Origin: Streptomyces catenulae
GTDB taxonomy: Bacteria; Actinomycetota; Actinomycetes; Streptomycetales; Streptomycetaceae
NCBI RefSeq assembly: GCF_000718015.1
Contig: NZ_JODY01000010.1
Span: 133,676 to 197,675 of the forward strand
Reading direction: 5' to 3'
DNA length: 64,000 nucleotides
Under the pieces are notes generated by a model. The model ran no database searches. It saw nothing but the letters and a program-made list of their open reading frames with translations, and had not been told where the DNA came from. Shown here piece by piece: positions 55,838 through 64,000 of this stretch (positions are counted from its first letter, which is position 1; every line of letters starts with the position of its first letter). The position numbers and the translations under genes are program-made.

Positions 55838-56311
55838 TCACTGGCTGTTGGTGCCGAAGTCCTCGGGCGAGATCTGATCGAGGAACTCGCGGAACTTCTC
55901 CACCTCGTCCTCCTGCTCGTCCGGAATGGCGATACCCGCGTCGTCCAGCACACCGTCGGTACCGAAGATCGGCGTACCGGTGCGCAGGGCCAGCGCTATC
56001 GCGTCGGACGGTCGTGCACTGACCTCCACCCCACTGGCGAAGACCAGCTCGGCGTAGAACACCCCCTCGCGCAGATCCGTGATGCGGACCTGCGTCAGCT
56101 CCTGGCCCACCGCTTCCAGCACGTCCTTGAAAAGGTCATGCGTCAGCGGCCTGGCAGGGACCATGCCCTGCTGGGCGAAGGCGATGGCGGTGGCCTCCCC
56201 CGGCCCGATCCAAATGGGCAGGTAACGATCGCCTCCCACCTCCCGCAGGAGCACGATCGGTTGGCTGGAAGGCATTTCCACCCGGACACCCACGACGTCG
56301 AGCTCGTTCAC
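55838..56311 (-). CDS. DUF151 bifunctional nuclease-family protein
   Basis: 157 residues of the BFN/DUF151 fold: LDVVGVRVE, RYLPIWIGPGEATAIA and SARPSDAIALALRTGTPIF. Family members cut RNA or DNA in plants and bacteria. The acidic C-terminal tail (DEQEDEVEKFREFLDQISPEDF) is typical. It lies between two MerR genes as in Rv1828-Rv1830. Confidence 0.9.
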   Translation of the reverse strand: MNELDVVGVRVEMPSSQPIVLLREVGGDRYLPIWIGPGEATAIAFAQQGMVPARPLTHDLFKDVLEAVGQELTQVRITDLREGVFYAELVFASGVEVSARPSDAIALALRTGTPIFGTDGVLDDAGIAIPDEQEDEVEKFREFLDQISPEDFGTNSQ

Positions 56312-56364
56312 ACAGCAACCCTAGGACGTGCCCGGCAGGTTTGGGTAGTCGGGCAGGTATTTGC

Positions 56365-57111
56365 TCACTGGAGATGGGCCCGCAGCGCGCTCTCGACGAG
56401 CGCGGCGTGCAGCCGCACGGAGAGCGTGGCCAGCTCCCTCGCCGTGGCCTCCGCATGCGCTCTGGTCTGCGGATTACGGTGCCGCCGCAGCGGCGCCACG
56501 ACCTGCTCCACCAGGCCGGCCTCGCGCTCGGCGGCCGCCTTCACGGCCCGCAGATGCCGCGGTTCGAGCCCGAAACGGCCCAGATCCGCAACGAGCCGGG
56601 CGATACCGACGGCGTCGCCGCCGAAAGTGCCCTCCGCATCGGCCGTGACCAGGCCGTACGACTCCCACTCGGCCAGCTCAGCCTCCGCCACCTCGGCGGC
56701 GGCGAGCAGCTCGGCGCGCCCCATCCGGGCCGTCGCAGGCCGCTCCTCGCCCACCTCGGGGACGCCCTCCACGAGATCCCTGGACGGCGCGGGCGCGGGC
56801 AGCGGAAGCTCCTCGCCGCGTTCCTGGGCGTCGAGGTGCTCCCGGATGACCTTCAGCGGGAGGTAGTGGTCCCGCTGCATCCGCAGCACGCTCGCGAGGC
56901 GCTGGACGTCGGCGGTGGTGAATTTGCGGTACCCGGAAGGCGTACGCGTCGGCTCGACGAGTCCCTCGGCCTCCAGGAAACGGATCTTGGAGATCGTGAC
57001 CTCGGGGAACTCCTCGCGCAGCAGGCCGAGCACCGCACCGATGCTCACCGGCTTGCCGTCCGAGGAGGTGGTGCCGGACGTACCGGCACCACCTGTCGGT
57101 GTATGACGCAT
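56365..57111 (-). CDS. ftsR: MerR-family regulator FtsR
   Basis: 248 residues. MerR-like helix-turn-helix: ISKIRFLEAEGLVEPTRTPSGYRKF, then DVQRLASVLRMQRDHYLPLKVI. The C-terminal helical region is longer than in metal sensors. The FtsR homologue of Corynebacterium activates ftsZ; gene order (FHA, this gene, DUF151, MerR) supports the match. It lies 17 bp after the FHA gene and probably shares its transcript. Confidence 0.9.
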   Translation of the reverse strand: MRHTPTGGAGTSGTTSSDGKPVSIGAVLGLLREEFPEVTISKIRFLEAEGLVEPTRTPSGYRKFTTADVQRLASVLRMQRDHYLPLKVIREHLDAQERGEELPLPAPAPSRDLVEGVPEVGEERPATARMGRAELLAAAEVAEAELAEWESYGLVTADAEGTFGGDAVGIARLVADLGRFGLEPRHLRAVKAAAEREAGLVEQVVAPLRRHRNPQTRAHAEATARELATLSVRLHAALVESALRAHLQ

Positions 57112-57128
57112 ATGCCTTCCCTGGCCGG

Positions 57129-57869
57129 TCAGATCCCCGCGCCCCGCTGGCTCGGGTAGAAGACCAGGCGGTACTTGCCGATCTGGACCTCGTCGCCCCC
57201 GGCGAGAGCGACGGAGTCGATCCGCTCGCGGTTGACGTAGGTGCCGTTGAGGCTGCCGACGTCGGCGACCGTGAAGACCCCGTCCTGACCGCGGCGGAAC
57301 TCCACGTGGCTGCGGGAGACCGTCACATCGTCCAGGAAGATGTCGCTCTGCGGATGGCGACCCGCCGTCGTCAGCTCACCGTCCAGCAGGAACCGGCTGC
57401 CGGAGTTGGGACCCCGGCGGACGATCAGCAGGGCGGAGCCCAGCGGCAGCGCGTCGACCGCCGCCTGCGCCTCGGGCGACAGCGCGGGGCTCAGGTTCTG
57501 CCCCGTGGTCTCGCCGTCGTACGCCTCGATACCCGAGATCGAGATCGTCGACGTCGTCTCGGACGGACGCTCGGCCTGAGCGCCCGCACGCAGCGGCGCA
57601 CCGCACTGCGAGCAGAACTTGCCCGCCTCGGCGTTGCGGTGACCGCACCTCGGGCAGGTCGAGGCCGCCGCGTCCTGAGCGCCTATGCGACCGGCACCGG
57701 ACGGGTCACCAGCACCCGCTCCGGAACCACCCGCGACCTCGTCACGGAAGAGCGGACGATCCGCTCCGGCGCCGCTCTCCTCGGGCTGACGCGGTGCGCG
57801 GTGCCGCGCCGTGCCGCTGTCGCCCTCCTGGCGTGCGCTCTTGCCGAACAGCTTTCCAAACAACTTCAC
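57129..57869 (-). CDS. GarA/OdhI-like FHA protein with zinc ribbon
   Basis: 246 residues from GTG 57869 (AAGGGGA upstream). The order is a basic N terminus, a zinc ribbon (CPRCGHRN..KFCSQCG) near 88-110, an ETTS phosphosite-like motif near 122, then an FHA domain (GSRFLLDGELTTAGRHPQSDIFL, SRSHVEF, LNGTYVN). GarA/OdhI switch glutamate and 2-oxoglutarate metabolism when a Ser/Thr kinase phosphorylates this ETTS site. The zinc ribbon is an addition relative to the small mycobacterial protein. Confidence 0.88.
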   Translation of the reverse strand: MKLFGKLFGKSARQEGDSGTARHRAPRQPEESGAGADRPLFRDEVAGGSGAGAGDPSGAGRIGAQDAAASTCPRCGHRNAEAGKFCSQCGAPLRAGAQAERPSETTSTISISGIEAYDGETTGQNLSPALSPEAQAAVDALPLGSALLIVRRGPNSGSRFLLDGELTTAGRHPQSDIFLDDVTVSRSHVEFRRGQDGVFTVADVGSLNGTYVNRERIDSVALAGGDEVQIGKYRLVFYPSQRGAGI

Positions 57870-58059
57870 GGGCGATTCCCCTTGTACGAAACAGACCCGC
57901 CCGTGGGGCAGGACGAACCCTCGATGCACACACCGGCCGATCCGGACGTCCTGTGAACGTCCGCGGCCTCCAGACAGTTTCCCTCACACGCCCCATACAC
58001 GGTGCGTCGACCCCCCGCTACCTCATGCCCTTCCCGGGCCATCCCCATACGCGTCTCTC

Positions 58060-59253
58060 TCACTGCGATGACGACCGAGCGTAGTCAGGCCGCTTCGCCT
58101 CTCGCAAGGCGTCCACGATGATCTTCTGTTCACCCGCAACACCCACCGTGGCCTGCTCCTTTTCCAGAGTCTGCACCACGCCACCGGGGATGTTGAGCGC
58201 CGGCTCCAGATCCTGCGGCTTCCCGATGACCTTGAAACGGTACGGCTGCGTGACCCTCTTGCCGTCGATCTCCACTCCGCCGCGGACATCCGAGAGGTAA
58301 CTGTTCGCAACGATACGGACGTCGTTCACCTGAATCGCCTCGGCGCCCGCGGCGCGCAGCTCCTGGATCGTGTCGAGCAGCTTGTCCGCCTCCACGGAGT
58401 GCGTGGGGTCGCTGATGGTCAGTTTGATGCCGGGCCCCTGGGCCGCGACGGTCCCGGCCAGCACGCCCAGCTGCTGTTCCTTCTCCACGGTCTGCTTACG
58501 CGCCTCCTCGGCCTGGTCCGAGCTGTTCTCCAGCTCGGTCTTCTGCCCTTCCAGGCGCCGCTGTTCGTCCGTCAACCGCTGCGAGCGGTTGTCCAGTTCA
58601 TCCAGGATGCGCACCAGGTCCTCCTGACGCGCACCGCGCAACGCACTGCTGTCACTCGTGGAACGTACCTGAATCGCCAGGCCGAGGCCGAGAATGAACA
58701 GCAGCACCGCGACGATCAGTTGAGCGCGGGTCAACCGCGGCGGCCACAGACCGGCGCGCAGCCGCTGGCGGCCGGTCAGCGGCGGTTCCCCGCCGTCGCC
58801 GCCCGCCGCCGCGCCGTCCGGCCGTCCGCCGTCGCCGCTCCCGCCGCCCGACGCACCCCCGGAAGCCGCGCCGTCGTCCGCCGGTTCACGGGAACCGGAC
58901 GCGCCGTCCCGGTCCGCATCCTCCGCCGACCGCGTCCGGCTCTCGGGCGGCATCGGCCGCCGGTCCGCCGGACGTCCACCCTGCCGTTCGGCGACCCGGG
59001 GCGCGTCCTCCGCCTCCGGAAGCTCACGGCGTACCGGAGCCTCCTCGACATCGGGCAGCTCACGGCGCGCGGGCGCCTCGGGCTGCGGGCGCCGTACGGG
59101 CTTCTCGGGCCGGGTGCGCCGCTCGACCTCCCCACCGGGCTGCCGCTCCGGACGCGGTCCGGGCTGAGGGGATGCGTCGCCCTCGGGGCGCGGTGTCCCG
59201 TCGGTGGCCGAACGTTCCGGCTCGGGCGTCTCGTCGTTCGCCATCCGCCTCAC
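58060..59253 (-). CDS. DUF881 membrane protein (long form)
   Basis: 397 residues. About 165 Pro/Arg/Glu-rich residues precede one membrane helix (LIVAVLLFILGLGLAIQV), then a coiled coil and the DUF881 domain outside. The start is GTG 59253 or ATG 59244, overlapping the end of the small basic protein. Found in a three-gene cluster with sbp and another DUF881; linked to cell division or envelope in actinobacteria. Confidence 0.88.
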   Translation of the reverse strand: MRRMANDETPEPERSATDGTPRPEGDASPQPGPRPERQPGGEVERRTRPEKPVRRPQPEAPARRELPDVEEAPVRRELPEAEDAPRVAERQGGRPADRRPMPPESRTRSAEDADRDGASGSREPADDGAASGGASGGGSGDGGRPDGAAAGGDGGEPPLTGRQRLRAGLWPPRLTRAQLIVAVLLFILGLGLAIQVRSTSDSSALRGARQEDLVRILDELDNRSQRLTDEQRRLEGQKTELENSSDQAEEARKQTVEKEQQLGVLAGTVAAQGPGIKLTISDPTHSVEADKLLDTIQELRAAGAEAIQVNDVRIVANSYLSDVRGGVEIDGKRVTQPYRFKVIGKPQDLEPALNIPGGVVQTLEKEQATVGVAGEQKIIVDALREAKRPDYARSSSQ

Positions 59254-59582
59254 GCCCGGAAGATGTGCCGGCGGATCGCGGCGGCGTTGGAGAAGATCCG
59301 GATGCCGAGGACCACCACCACGCCCGTGGAGAGCTGGGCGCCGACGCCGAGCTTGTCCCCGAGGAACACGATCAGGGCGGCGACCACGACATTCGACAGG
59401 AACGACACGACGAAGACCTTGTCGTCGAAGATGCCGTCCAGCATCGCGCGGAGCCCGCCGAACACGGCGTCCAGCGCGGCCACCACAGCAATCGGCAAGT
59501 AGGGCTCGACCACCGTCGGCACCACGGGCCGGACCACGAGCCCGACCACGACCCCCACGATGAGCCCCAATACGGCGATCAC
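59250..59582 (-). CDS. sbp: Small basic protein Sbp (DUF1290)
   Basis: 110 residues with three membrane helices (GLIVGVVVGLVV, LPIAVVAALDAVFGGL, VVVAALIVFLGDKLG). It overlaps both neighbouring genes, so all three are translated together. Confidence 0.9.
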   Translation of the reverse strand: MIAVLGLIVGVVVGLVVRPVVPTVVEPYLPIAVVAALDAVFGGLRAMLDGIFDDKVFVVSFLSNVVVAALIVFLGDKLGVGAQLSTGVVVVLGIRIFSNAAAIRRHIFRA

Positions 59583-60508
59583 GATGTGCCCTTCCCTGTG
59601 TCGGCGCCGCCCGCCTTCTCGGCGCCGGTCTGCGGCTGTGCTGTGCGTACGATCACACTGGGTGCGGGCGGCAGGGTGATGTCACCCTCCACGGAAATCC
59701 TGGTGCGCACGCCGTAGTTCTCCTGCAACATGTGCAGATACCGGCCGTCGACGCTGTCCTGGAACGCGGTGCTGAGCCGCTGCCCGTCCCCCACCGCCAG
59801 CACCGTGTACGGCGGCACCAGCGGTTTGTTGTCGACCAGTATGGCGTCTCCCGCGGCTCTGATCGCCGAGAGGGACGTCAGCCGCTGGCCGTTCACGGAG
59901 ATCGCCTCCGCCCCGGACAGCCACAGGCCGTTGACCACCCGCTGCATGTCCCGGTCGCGTACCCGCCCGGTGTCGGAGAAACCATTGCTCTCCCGGGGGC
60001 CGCCGCCGTTCCCCGATTCCGCGTCCTTGGCGTCGTCGATGACGAGCTTCACGCCGGGGCCGGTGACCTGCGTCGATCCGGCCAGCAGGGCCAGCAGCTC
60101 CGCCTTGTCGCCACCGTGGTGGCGCAGCACCTCGCGCTGTTTGGCGTCGACGGAGTCCCGCAGAGCGTCGACCCGGTGTTGCTGCGCGTCGGCCTCGTCG
60201 GTGCCCTTCTGGATGCGGTTGATCAGCTCTTCGCGCTCTTTCGCCAGCGTCGGTGCGGATATCCGCGCCTGTGCGGCGCCCACGGTGACCACCACCGCGG
60301 CGAGCACGAGTCCGGCGGCGAGCCCCAACTTCGCCCGCAGCGTACGGGGCAGACCGCCGCCGACGCCCGCGGCGGCCTTGCGTTCGGCGGCCTCCGCGTA
60401 TCCGTCGTCGAGGCTGTGGTCCATCACGTTGGTCAGCAGCGACATGGACGCGTCGGGGCGCGCGGCCGGTCTCCTGGTGGTGCTCCGTTCGGGGCGCTGC
60501 TGCGACAT
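59579..60508 (-). CDS. DUF881 membrane protein (short form)
   Basis: About 309 residues. A cytosolic leader, one membrane helix (AAGLVLAAVVVTVGAAQ) and a coiled coil precede the DUF881 domain (GPGVKLVIDDAKD, AEAISVNGQRL). The end overlaps sbp by four bases. ATG 60508 is chosen; an in-frame upstream start exists at 60517. Confidence 0.88.
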   Translation of the reverse strand: MSQQRPERSTTRRPAARPDASMSLLTNVMDHSLDDGYAEAAERKAAAGVGGGLPRTLRAKLGLAAGLVLAAVVVTVGAAQARISAPTLAKEREELINRIQKGTDEADAQQHRVDALRDSVDAKQREVLRHHGGDKAELLALLAGSTQVTGPGVKLVIDDAKDAESGNGGGPRESNGFSDTGRVRDRDMQRVVNGLWLSGAEAISVNGQRLTSLSAIRAAGDAILVDNKPLVPPYTVLAVGDGQRLSTAFQDSVDGRYLHMLQENYGVRTRISVEGDITLPPAPSVIVRTAQPQTGAEKAGGADTGKGTS

Positions 60509-60592
60509 GCCGCACATCGTCGCACGTCGCCCGGGTGGTCTCCCAATGGCCCCACCGGCGCGCCGGATGGCGGCACGCCGGTGGGGTGCAGG

Positions 60593-63088
60593 TCAGCGGC
60601 CCGCGCCGTCAACCACCGTTGACCATTCGTCCAACAGCCGGTCCGCGGAGGGCTCGTCGGGCCCCTCCGCCCACAGGTGCGTGACCGCCTCCGCCGGGTC
60701 CGGCAGCACCAGCGTCCACCGGCCGTCCGCCTCCACCACCCGCACACCGTCGGTGGTGTCCACGGACCGGTCCCCGGCGGCCTCGACGACGTTCCGCATG
60801 ACCAGGCCCTTGACGGCCCACGGCGTCGCCACGTCCCGGCGCCGTACGTGCGCCCGCGGGATCCGTGCGTCGATCTCGCTGAGCGTGATCTGCGACCGCG
60901 CGATCAGCCCGAGCAGCCGCACGAACGCGGCCGAGCCGTCGAAGACGCTGCTGAACTCCGGAATGATGAAGCCACCACGGCCGTCGCCGCCGAAAACCGT
61001 GCCGTCCTCCCGCCCGACCCGCGTCAGATCGTCCGGCGACGTCGTCGTCCACTCGACCTGGGTGCCGTGGTACGCGGCGACCTGCTCGGCGATACGGGTC
61101 GTCGTCACGGGCAGCGCCACCCGGCCGCTGCGGCGCTCCGCGGCGATCAGGTCCAGCATCACCAGCAGCGCCCGGTCGTCCTCGATGATCCGGCCCCGCT
61201 CGTCCACCAGCGACAGCCGCTCGCCGACCGGGTCGAACCGCACCCCGAACGCCGCCCGTGCCGAGGCGACGATCTCCCCGAGGCGGACGAGTCCCTTCCG
61301 CCGGGCCTCGGCCGTCTCGGTCGGCCGCGCCTCGTTCAGGCCGGGGTTGATCGTGAGGGCGTCCACCCCGAGACGGCCCAACAGGCTCGGCAGCACCAGC
61401 CCGGCGCTGCCGTTGGACGCGTCGACGACGACCTTCAGCCCCGATTCCGCGAGCCCTTCGGTGTCGACCGCCCGCAGCAGCGATCCGGTGTACGAATCGA
61501 AGACGCTGGACGGAAAGCTCAGATCACCGATTTCGCCGGGAAAGGCGCGGCGGTATTCCTGACGGGCGTAGACCCGGTCGAGTTTCCGCTGCCCGGCCTG
61601 CGAGAGATCGGCGCCGCGCGCGTCGAAGAACATGATGTCGACGGAGTCCGGAACCCCCGGCGTCGTACGCACCATGATGCCGCCCGCGCTGCCCCGCGCG
61701 GTCTGCTGCCGCGCCACCGGCAGCGGCACGTTCTCCAGGTCCCGTACGTCTATGGCGCTGGCCTGGAGCGCGGAGATCACGGCGCGTTTGAGTGCCCGGG
61801 CACCCCGGGAATGGTCGCGTGCCGTGGTGACCGTGGCGCCCTTCTTGAGCGTCGTCGCATAGGCACCGGCCAACCGCACGGCCAGCTCCGGTGTGATCTC
61901 CACGTTGAGAATTCCGGAGACCCCGCGGGCGCCGAACAGATGCGCCTGCCCCTTCGACTCCCAGATCACCGACGTGTTGACGAAGGCGCCGGCCTCGATC
62001 GTCTTGAACGGGTAGACCCGCACATTGCCCTGGACGATCGATTCCTCACCGACGAGACATTCGTCGCCGATGACCGCGCCGTCCTCGATCCGGGCGGCGC
62101 TCATGATGTCGGTGTTCTTCCCGACGACGCAGCCGCGCAGGTTGGTCCGGGGCCCGATGAAGACGTTGTCGTGCACAACAGCCTTGTGCAGGAACGCGCC
62201 GCTCTTCACCACGACATTGGAGCCGATGACCGTGTGTTCGCGGATCTCCACATCCGCTTCGACCTTGGCGTAGTCCCCGATGTAGAGCGGGCCACGCAGT
62301 ACGGCGTCGGGATGGACGTCGGCGCCTTCGGCCACCCATACGCCCGGCGAGATCTCGAAGCCGTCGATTTCGACGTCGACCTTGCCGTCCAGGACGTCCG
62401 CCTGCGCCTTCACATAGCTCTCGTGGGTGCCGACGTCCTCCCAGTACCCCTCCGCGACATAGCCGTAGATCGGCTTGCCTTCCTTCATCAGCTGAGGGAA
62501 GACATCGCCCGACCAGTCGACGGAGACATCGGACTGTACGTAGTCGAAGACCTCGGGCTCCATGACGTAGATGCCTGTGTTGACGGTGTCCGAGAAGACC
62601 TGGCCCCAGGTCGGCTTTTCCAGGAACCGCTCCACCTTCCCGGCCTCGTCGACGATGGTGATGCCGAATTCGAGGGGGTTGGGAACCCTCGTCAGACAGA
62701 CGGTGACGAGGGCGCCCTTCTCCTTGTGGAAGCGGATGAGGTCGGTGAGGTCGAAATCGGTGAGGGCGTCACCGGAAATGACGAGGAACGCATCGTCGCG
62801 CAGGGCCTCTTCCGCGTTCTTGACGCTCCCCGCGGTGCCGAGCGGCTTTTCCTCGTTGGCATAGGTGAGTTCCATGCCCAGCTCTTCGCCGTCGCCGAAG
62901 TAGTTCCGGACGAGTGAGGCGAGGAATTGCACGGTTACCACGGTCTCGGTGAGACCGTGCCGCTTCAGCAGCCGCAGTACGTGCTCCATGATCGGCCTAT
63001 TGGCCACAGGGAGCAGGGGTTTGGGCATGCTGGACGTCATGGGGCGAAGACGTGTGCCTTCGCCACCGGCCATCACAACGGCCTTCAT
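60593..63088 (-). CDS. Mannose-1-phosphate guanylyltransferase-like fusion with phosphohexomutase-like domain
   Basis: 831 residues. The NTP-transferase domain (1-230) has [20 protein letters not shown] and the FLEKP motif. A left-handed beta-helix (about 245-370) follows. Residues 375-831 resemble phosphomannomutase, but the phosphoserine loop TASHNP is RTTPG near 473, the metal loop DGDADR is DPVGER near 621 and the sugar loop is GGDGRGG near 702. The mutase half is therefore probably inactive and may act as a regulatory domain. The substrate is inferred to be mannose-1-phosphate and GTP; another sugar nucleotide is possible. Confidence 0.85.
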   Translation of the reverse strand: MKAVVMAGGEGTRLRPMTSSMPKPLLPVANRPIMEHVLRLLKRHGLTETVVTVQFLASLVRNYFGDGEELGMELTYANEEKPLGTAGSVKNAEEALRDDAFLVISGDALTDFDLTDLIRFHKEKGALVTVCLTRVPNPLEFGITIVDEAGKVERFLEKPTWGQVFSDTVNTGIYVMEPEVFDYVQSDVSVDWSGDVFPQLMKEGKPIYGYVAEGYWEDVGTHESYVKAQADVLDGKVDVEIDGFEISPGVWVAEGADVHPDAVLRGPLYIGDYAKVEADVEIREHTVIGSNVVVKSGAFLHKAVVHDNVFIGPRTNLRGCVVGKNTDIMSAARIEDGAVIGDECLVGEESIVQGNVRVYPFKTIEAGAFVNTSVIWESKGQAHLFGARGVSGILNVEITPELAVRLAGAYATTLKKGATVTTARDHSRGARALKRAVISALQASAIDVRDLENVPLPVARQQTARGSAGGIMVRTTPGVPDSVDIMFFDARGADLSQAGQRKLDRVYARQEYRRAFPGEIGDLSFPSSVFDSYTGSLLRAVDTEGLAESGLKVVVDASNGSAGLVLPSLLGRLGVDALTINPGLNEARPTETAEARRKGLVRLGEIVASARAAFGVRFDPVGERLSLVDERGRIIEDDRALLVMLDLIAAERRSGRVALPVTTTRIAEQVAAYHGTQVEWTTTSPDDLTRVGREDGTVFGGDGRGGFIIPEFSSVFDGSAAFVRLLGLIARSQITLSEIDARIPRAHVRRRDVATPWAVKGLVMRNVVEAAGDRSVDTTDGVRVVEADGRWTLVLPDPAEAVTHLWAEGPDEPSADRLLDEWSTVVDGAGR

Positions 63089-63203
63089 GTCGGAAGCGTC
63101 CTCCTCTGAGAGACGACGGTCTTGCCGACTTCACCCGTCTGGATCGCCCACTGTTCTCACGTACGGGCGCCAGGGTGGCACTGGTATTGCCTGTTCGGCG
63201 AGC

Positions 63204-63812
63204 TCAGTCGGCTGTGGCGTCCGCCCTGATGATCCTGCGGACCTGAACCACGTAGAGGATTCCTGCCCACCAGTACAGCGCCGTACCCCATCCGGCGAAA
63301 GCCCATCCGAAAACAGTAGCGAGCGTATGAAGCCAGCCACGTCCCTCGCTGAGAAGGAGCAACGGGAAGGCGTACATGAGGTTGAACGTGGCGGCCTTAC
63401 CGAGGAAGTTCACCTGGGGCGGACCGTATCCGTGCCGACCCAGGAATCCGACGGCGACCAGCAGCATGAGTTCCCGCGCCACCAATGCGGCGGTGAGCCA
63501 CAGCGGCAGGATCTCCCGCCAGGTGAGCCCCACCAGGGTGGAAAGGATGTACAGGCGGTCCGCGGCCGGATCGAGGATGCGTCCCAGACTGCTGATCTGG
63601 TTCCAGCGGCGGGCCAGCTTACCGTCAAGATAGTCGCTGACTCCGCTCAGGGCCAGGATGAGCAGCGCCCAGCCATCGGCCGTGGGCCCGCCGAATTCCG
63701 GCCACAGAATCAACCACAGGAACACCGGCACGCCGACCAGACGCGCCATGCTCAGAATGTTCGGGATGGTGAGGACGCGATCCGTCTGGACCCGCGTCTC
63801 CTGGACCTCCAC
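63204..63812 (-). CDS. CDP-alcohol phosphatidyltransferase family protein
   Basis: 202 residues from GTG 63812 with AGGAGG eight bases upstream. The active motif DYLDGKLARRWNQISSLGRILDPAADR carries all conserved residues (D..DG..AR..G...D...D). Four to six membrane helices. It moves a phosphatidyl group from CDP-diacylglycerol to an alcohol; gene position matches PgsA2 of mycobacteria, so phosphatidylinositol or phosphatidylglycerol synthesis is likely. Confidence 0.88.
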   Translation of the reverse strand: MEVQETRVQTDRVLTIPNILSMARLVGVPVFLWLILWPEFGGPTADGWALLILALSGVSDYLDGKLARRWNQISSLGRILDPAADRLYILSTLVGLTWREILPLWLTAALVARELMLLVAVGFLGRHGYGPPQVNFLGKAATFNLMYAFPLLLLSEGRGWLHTLATVFGWAFAGWGTALYWWAGILYVVQVRRIIRADATAD

Positions 63813-63917
63813 GCGGGGGCCTCCTGTGGGAAATGTACCGACAATGCCCCCTGACCTTACCTGCCGACCAGATCGAGCCGCGCCTTGGGTCCGAAGGTCA
63901 CCCCTGAACGCAAAAAT

Positions 63918-63961
63918 GCTCCGGTCCCCGGAAACCATCACTGGTTTCCGGGGACCGGAGC
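63918..63961 (-). terminator. Terminator of the rRNA operon
   Basis: A perfect 19-bp stem (63918-63936 with 63943-63961) and a 6-base loop, followed by a T-run on the minus strand (63912-63916), just downstream of the 5S end. Confidence 0.95.
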
Positions 63962-63969
63962 GTAAAAAT

Positions 63970-64000
63970 TGTTCGGCGGCGTCCTACTCTCCCACAGAGT
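63970..64000 (-). rRNA. rrf: 3' end of 5S rRNA (partial)
   Basis: On the minus strand the sequence GTGGGAGAGTAGGACGCCGC followed by CGAAC is the conserved 3' end of streptomycete 5S rRNA. The gene continues beyond the window. The 16S and 23S genes would lie further right. The exact 3' end is uncertain by a few bases. Confidence 0.93.

Overview
The window is chromosomal DNA of a Streptomyces-type actinomycete. It is very GC-rich and third codon positions are mostly G or C. GTG and TTG starts are common, and rare TTA codons appear in specialised genes. The protein families (DUF881/small basic protein/DUF881, GarA-like FHA, FtsR, DUF5999, I36 inhibitor, MatB, BlaA/BlaB) are typically actinobacterial.

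Layout. (1) 0.2-10.6 kb: a specialised-metabolism operon on the minus strand, made of a two-module NRPS, a flavin monooxygenase and an SDR. A hydrolase diverges from it. The predicted Ser and Pro-like modules, thioesterase and adjacent monooxygenase match the architecture of pyrrolizidine-alkaloid pathways. (2) 10.6-12.9 kb: an MFS exporter divergent from a LysR regulator. (3) 12.9-13.4 kb: a broken PHP-domain phosphoesterase gene. (4) 13.9-19.8 kb: a 4-hydroxyproline catabolic operon with a GntR/FCD regulator. (5) 20.2-23.5 kb: secreted proteins (M9 collagenase, I36-type inhibitor, DUF4232 lipoprotein). (6) 23.7-26.8 kb: a beta-lactamase with divergent blaA-blaB regulators. (7) 26.9-48.9 kb: mixed accessory and housekeeping genes. 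These include matB, two LysR-type or MocR-type divergons, small FMN proteins, transporters, PadR, PhzF, an amine oxidase, a CPBP protease, a VWA lipid-anchored or secreted-type protein, and a GCS2 ligase. (8) 48.9-64 kb: a conserved core locus with gcvP behind a tandem glycine riboswitch, a PRC-barrel gene, dinB, two MerR regulators, DUF151 nuclease, GarA-like FHA protein, DUF881-sbp-DUF881, a GDP-mannose-pyrophosphorylase-like fusion and a CDP-alcohol phosphatidyltransferase. The window ends in the 3' end of a 5S rRNA gene on the minus strand.

How it works together. The NRPS operon would build an N-acyl-Ser-Pro-type bicycle that the monooxygenase rearranges. A TTA codon at NRPS codon 4 and another in the LysR gene suggest bldA control. 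The hydroxyproline genes encode an epimerase, a three-part dehydrogenase and a deaminase, giving 2-oxoglutarate semialdehyde. BlaA/BlaB would control induction of the beta-lactamase. The last 10 kb resembles the mycobacterial Rv1822-Rv1832 region, linking glycine cleavage, TCA-cycle regulation and cell division. The most unusual items are the pyrrolizidine-type cluster, a 25-residue gene whose peptide resembles a lasso-type leader, a hairpin that hides a ribosome binding site, and three enzymes with altered catalytic residues (SDR, isochorismatase fold, phosphohexomutase-like domain).
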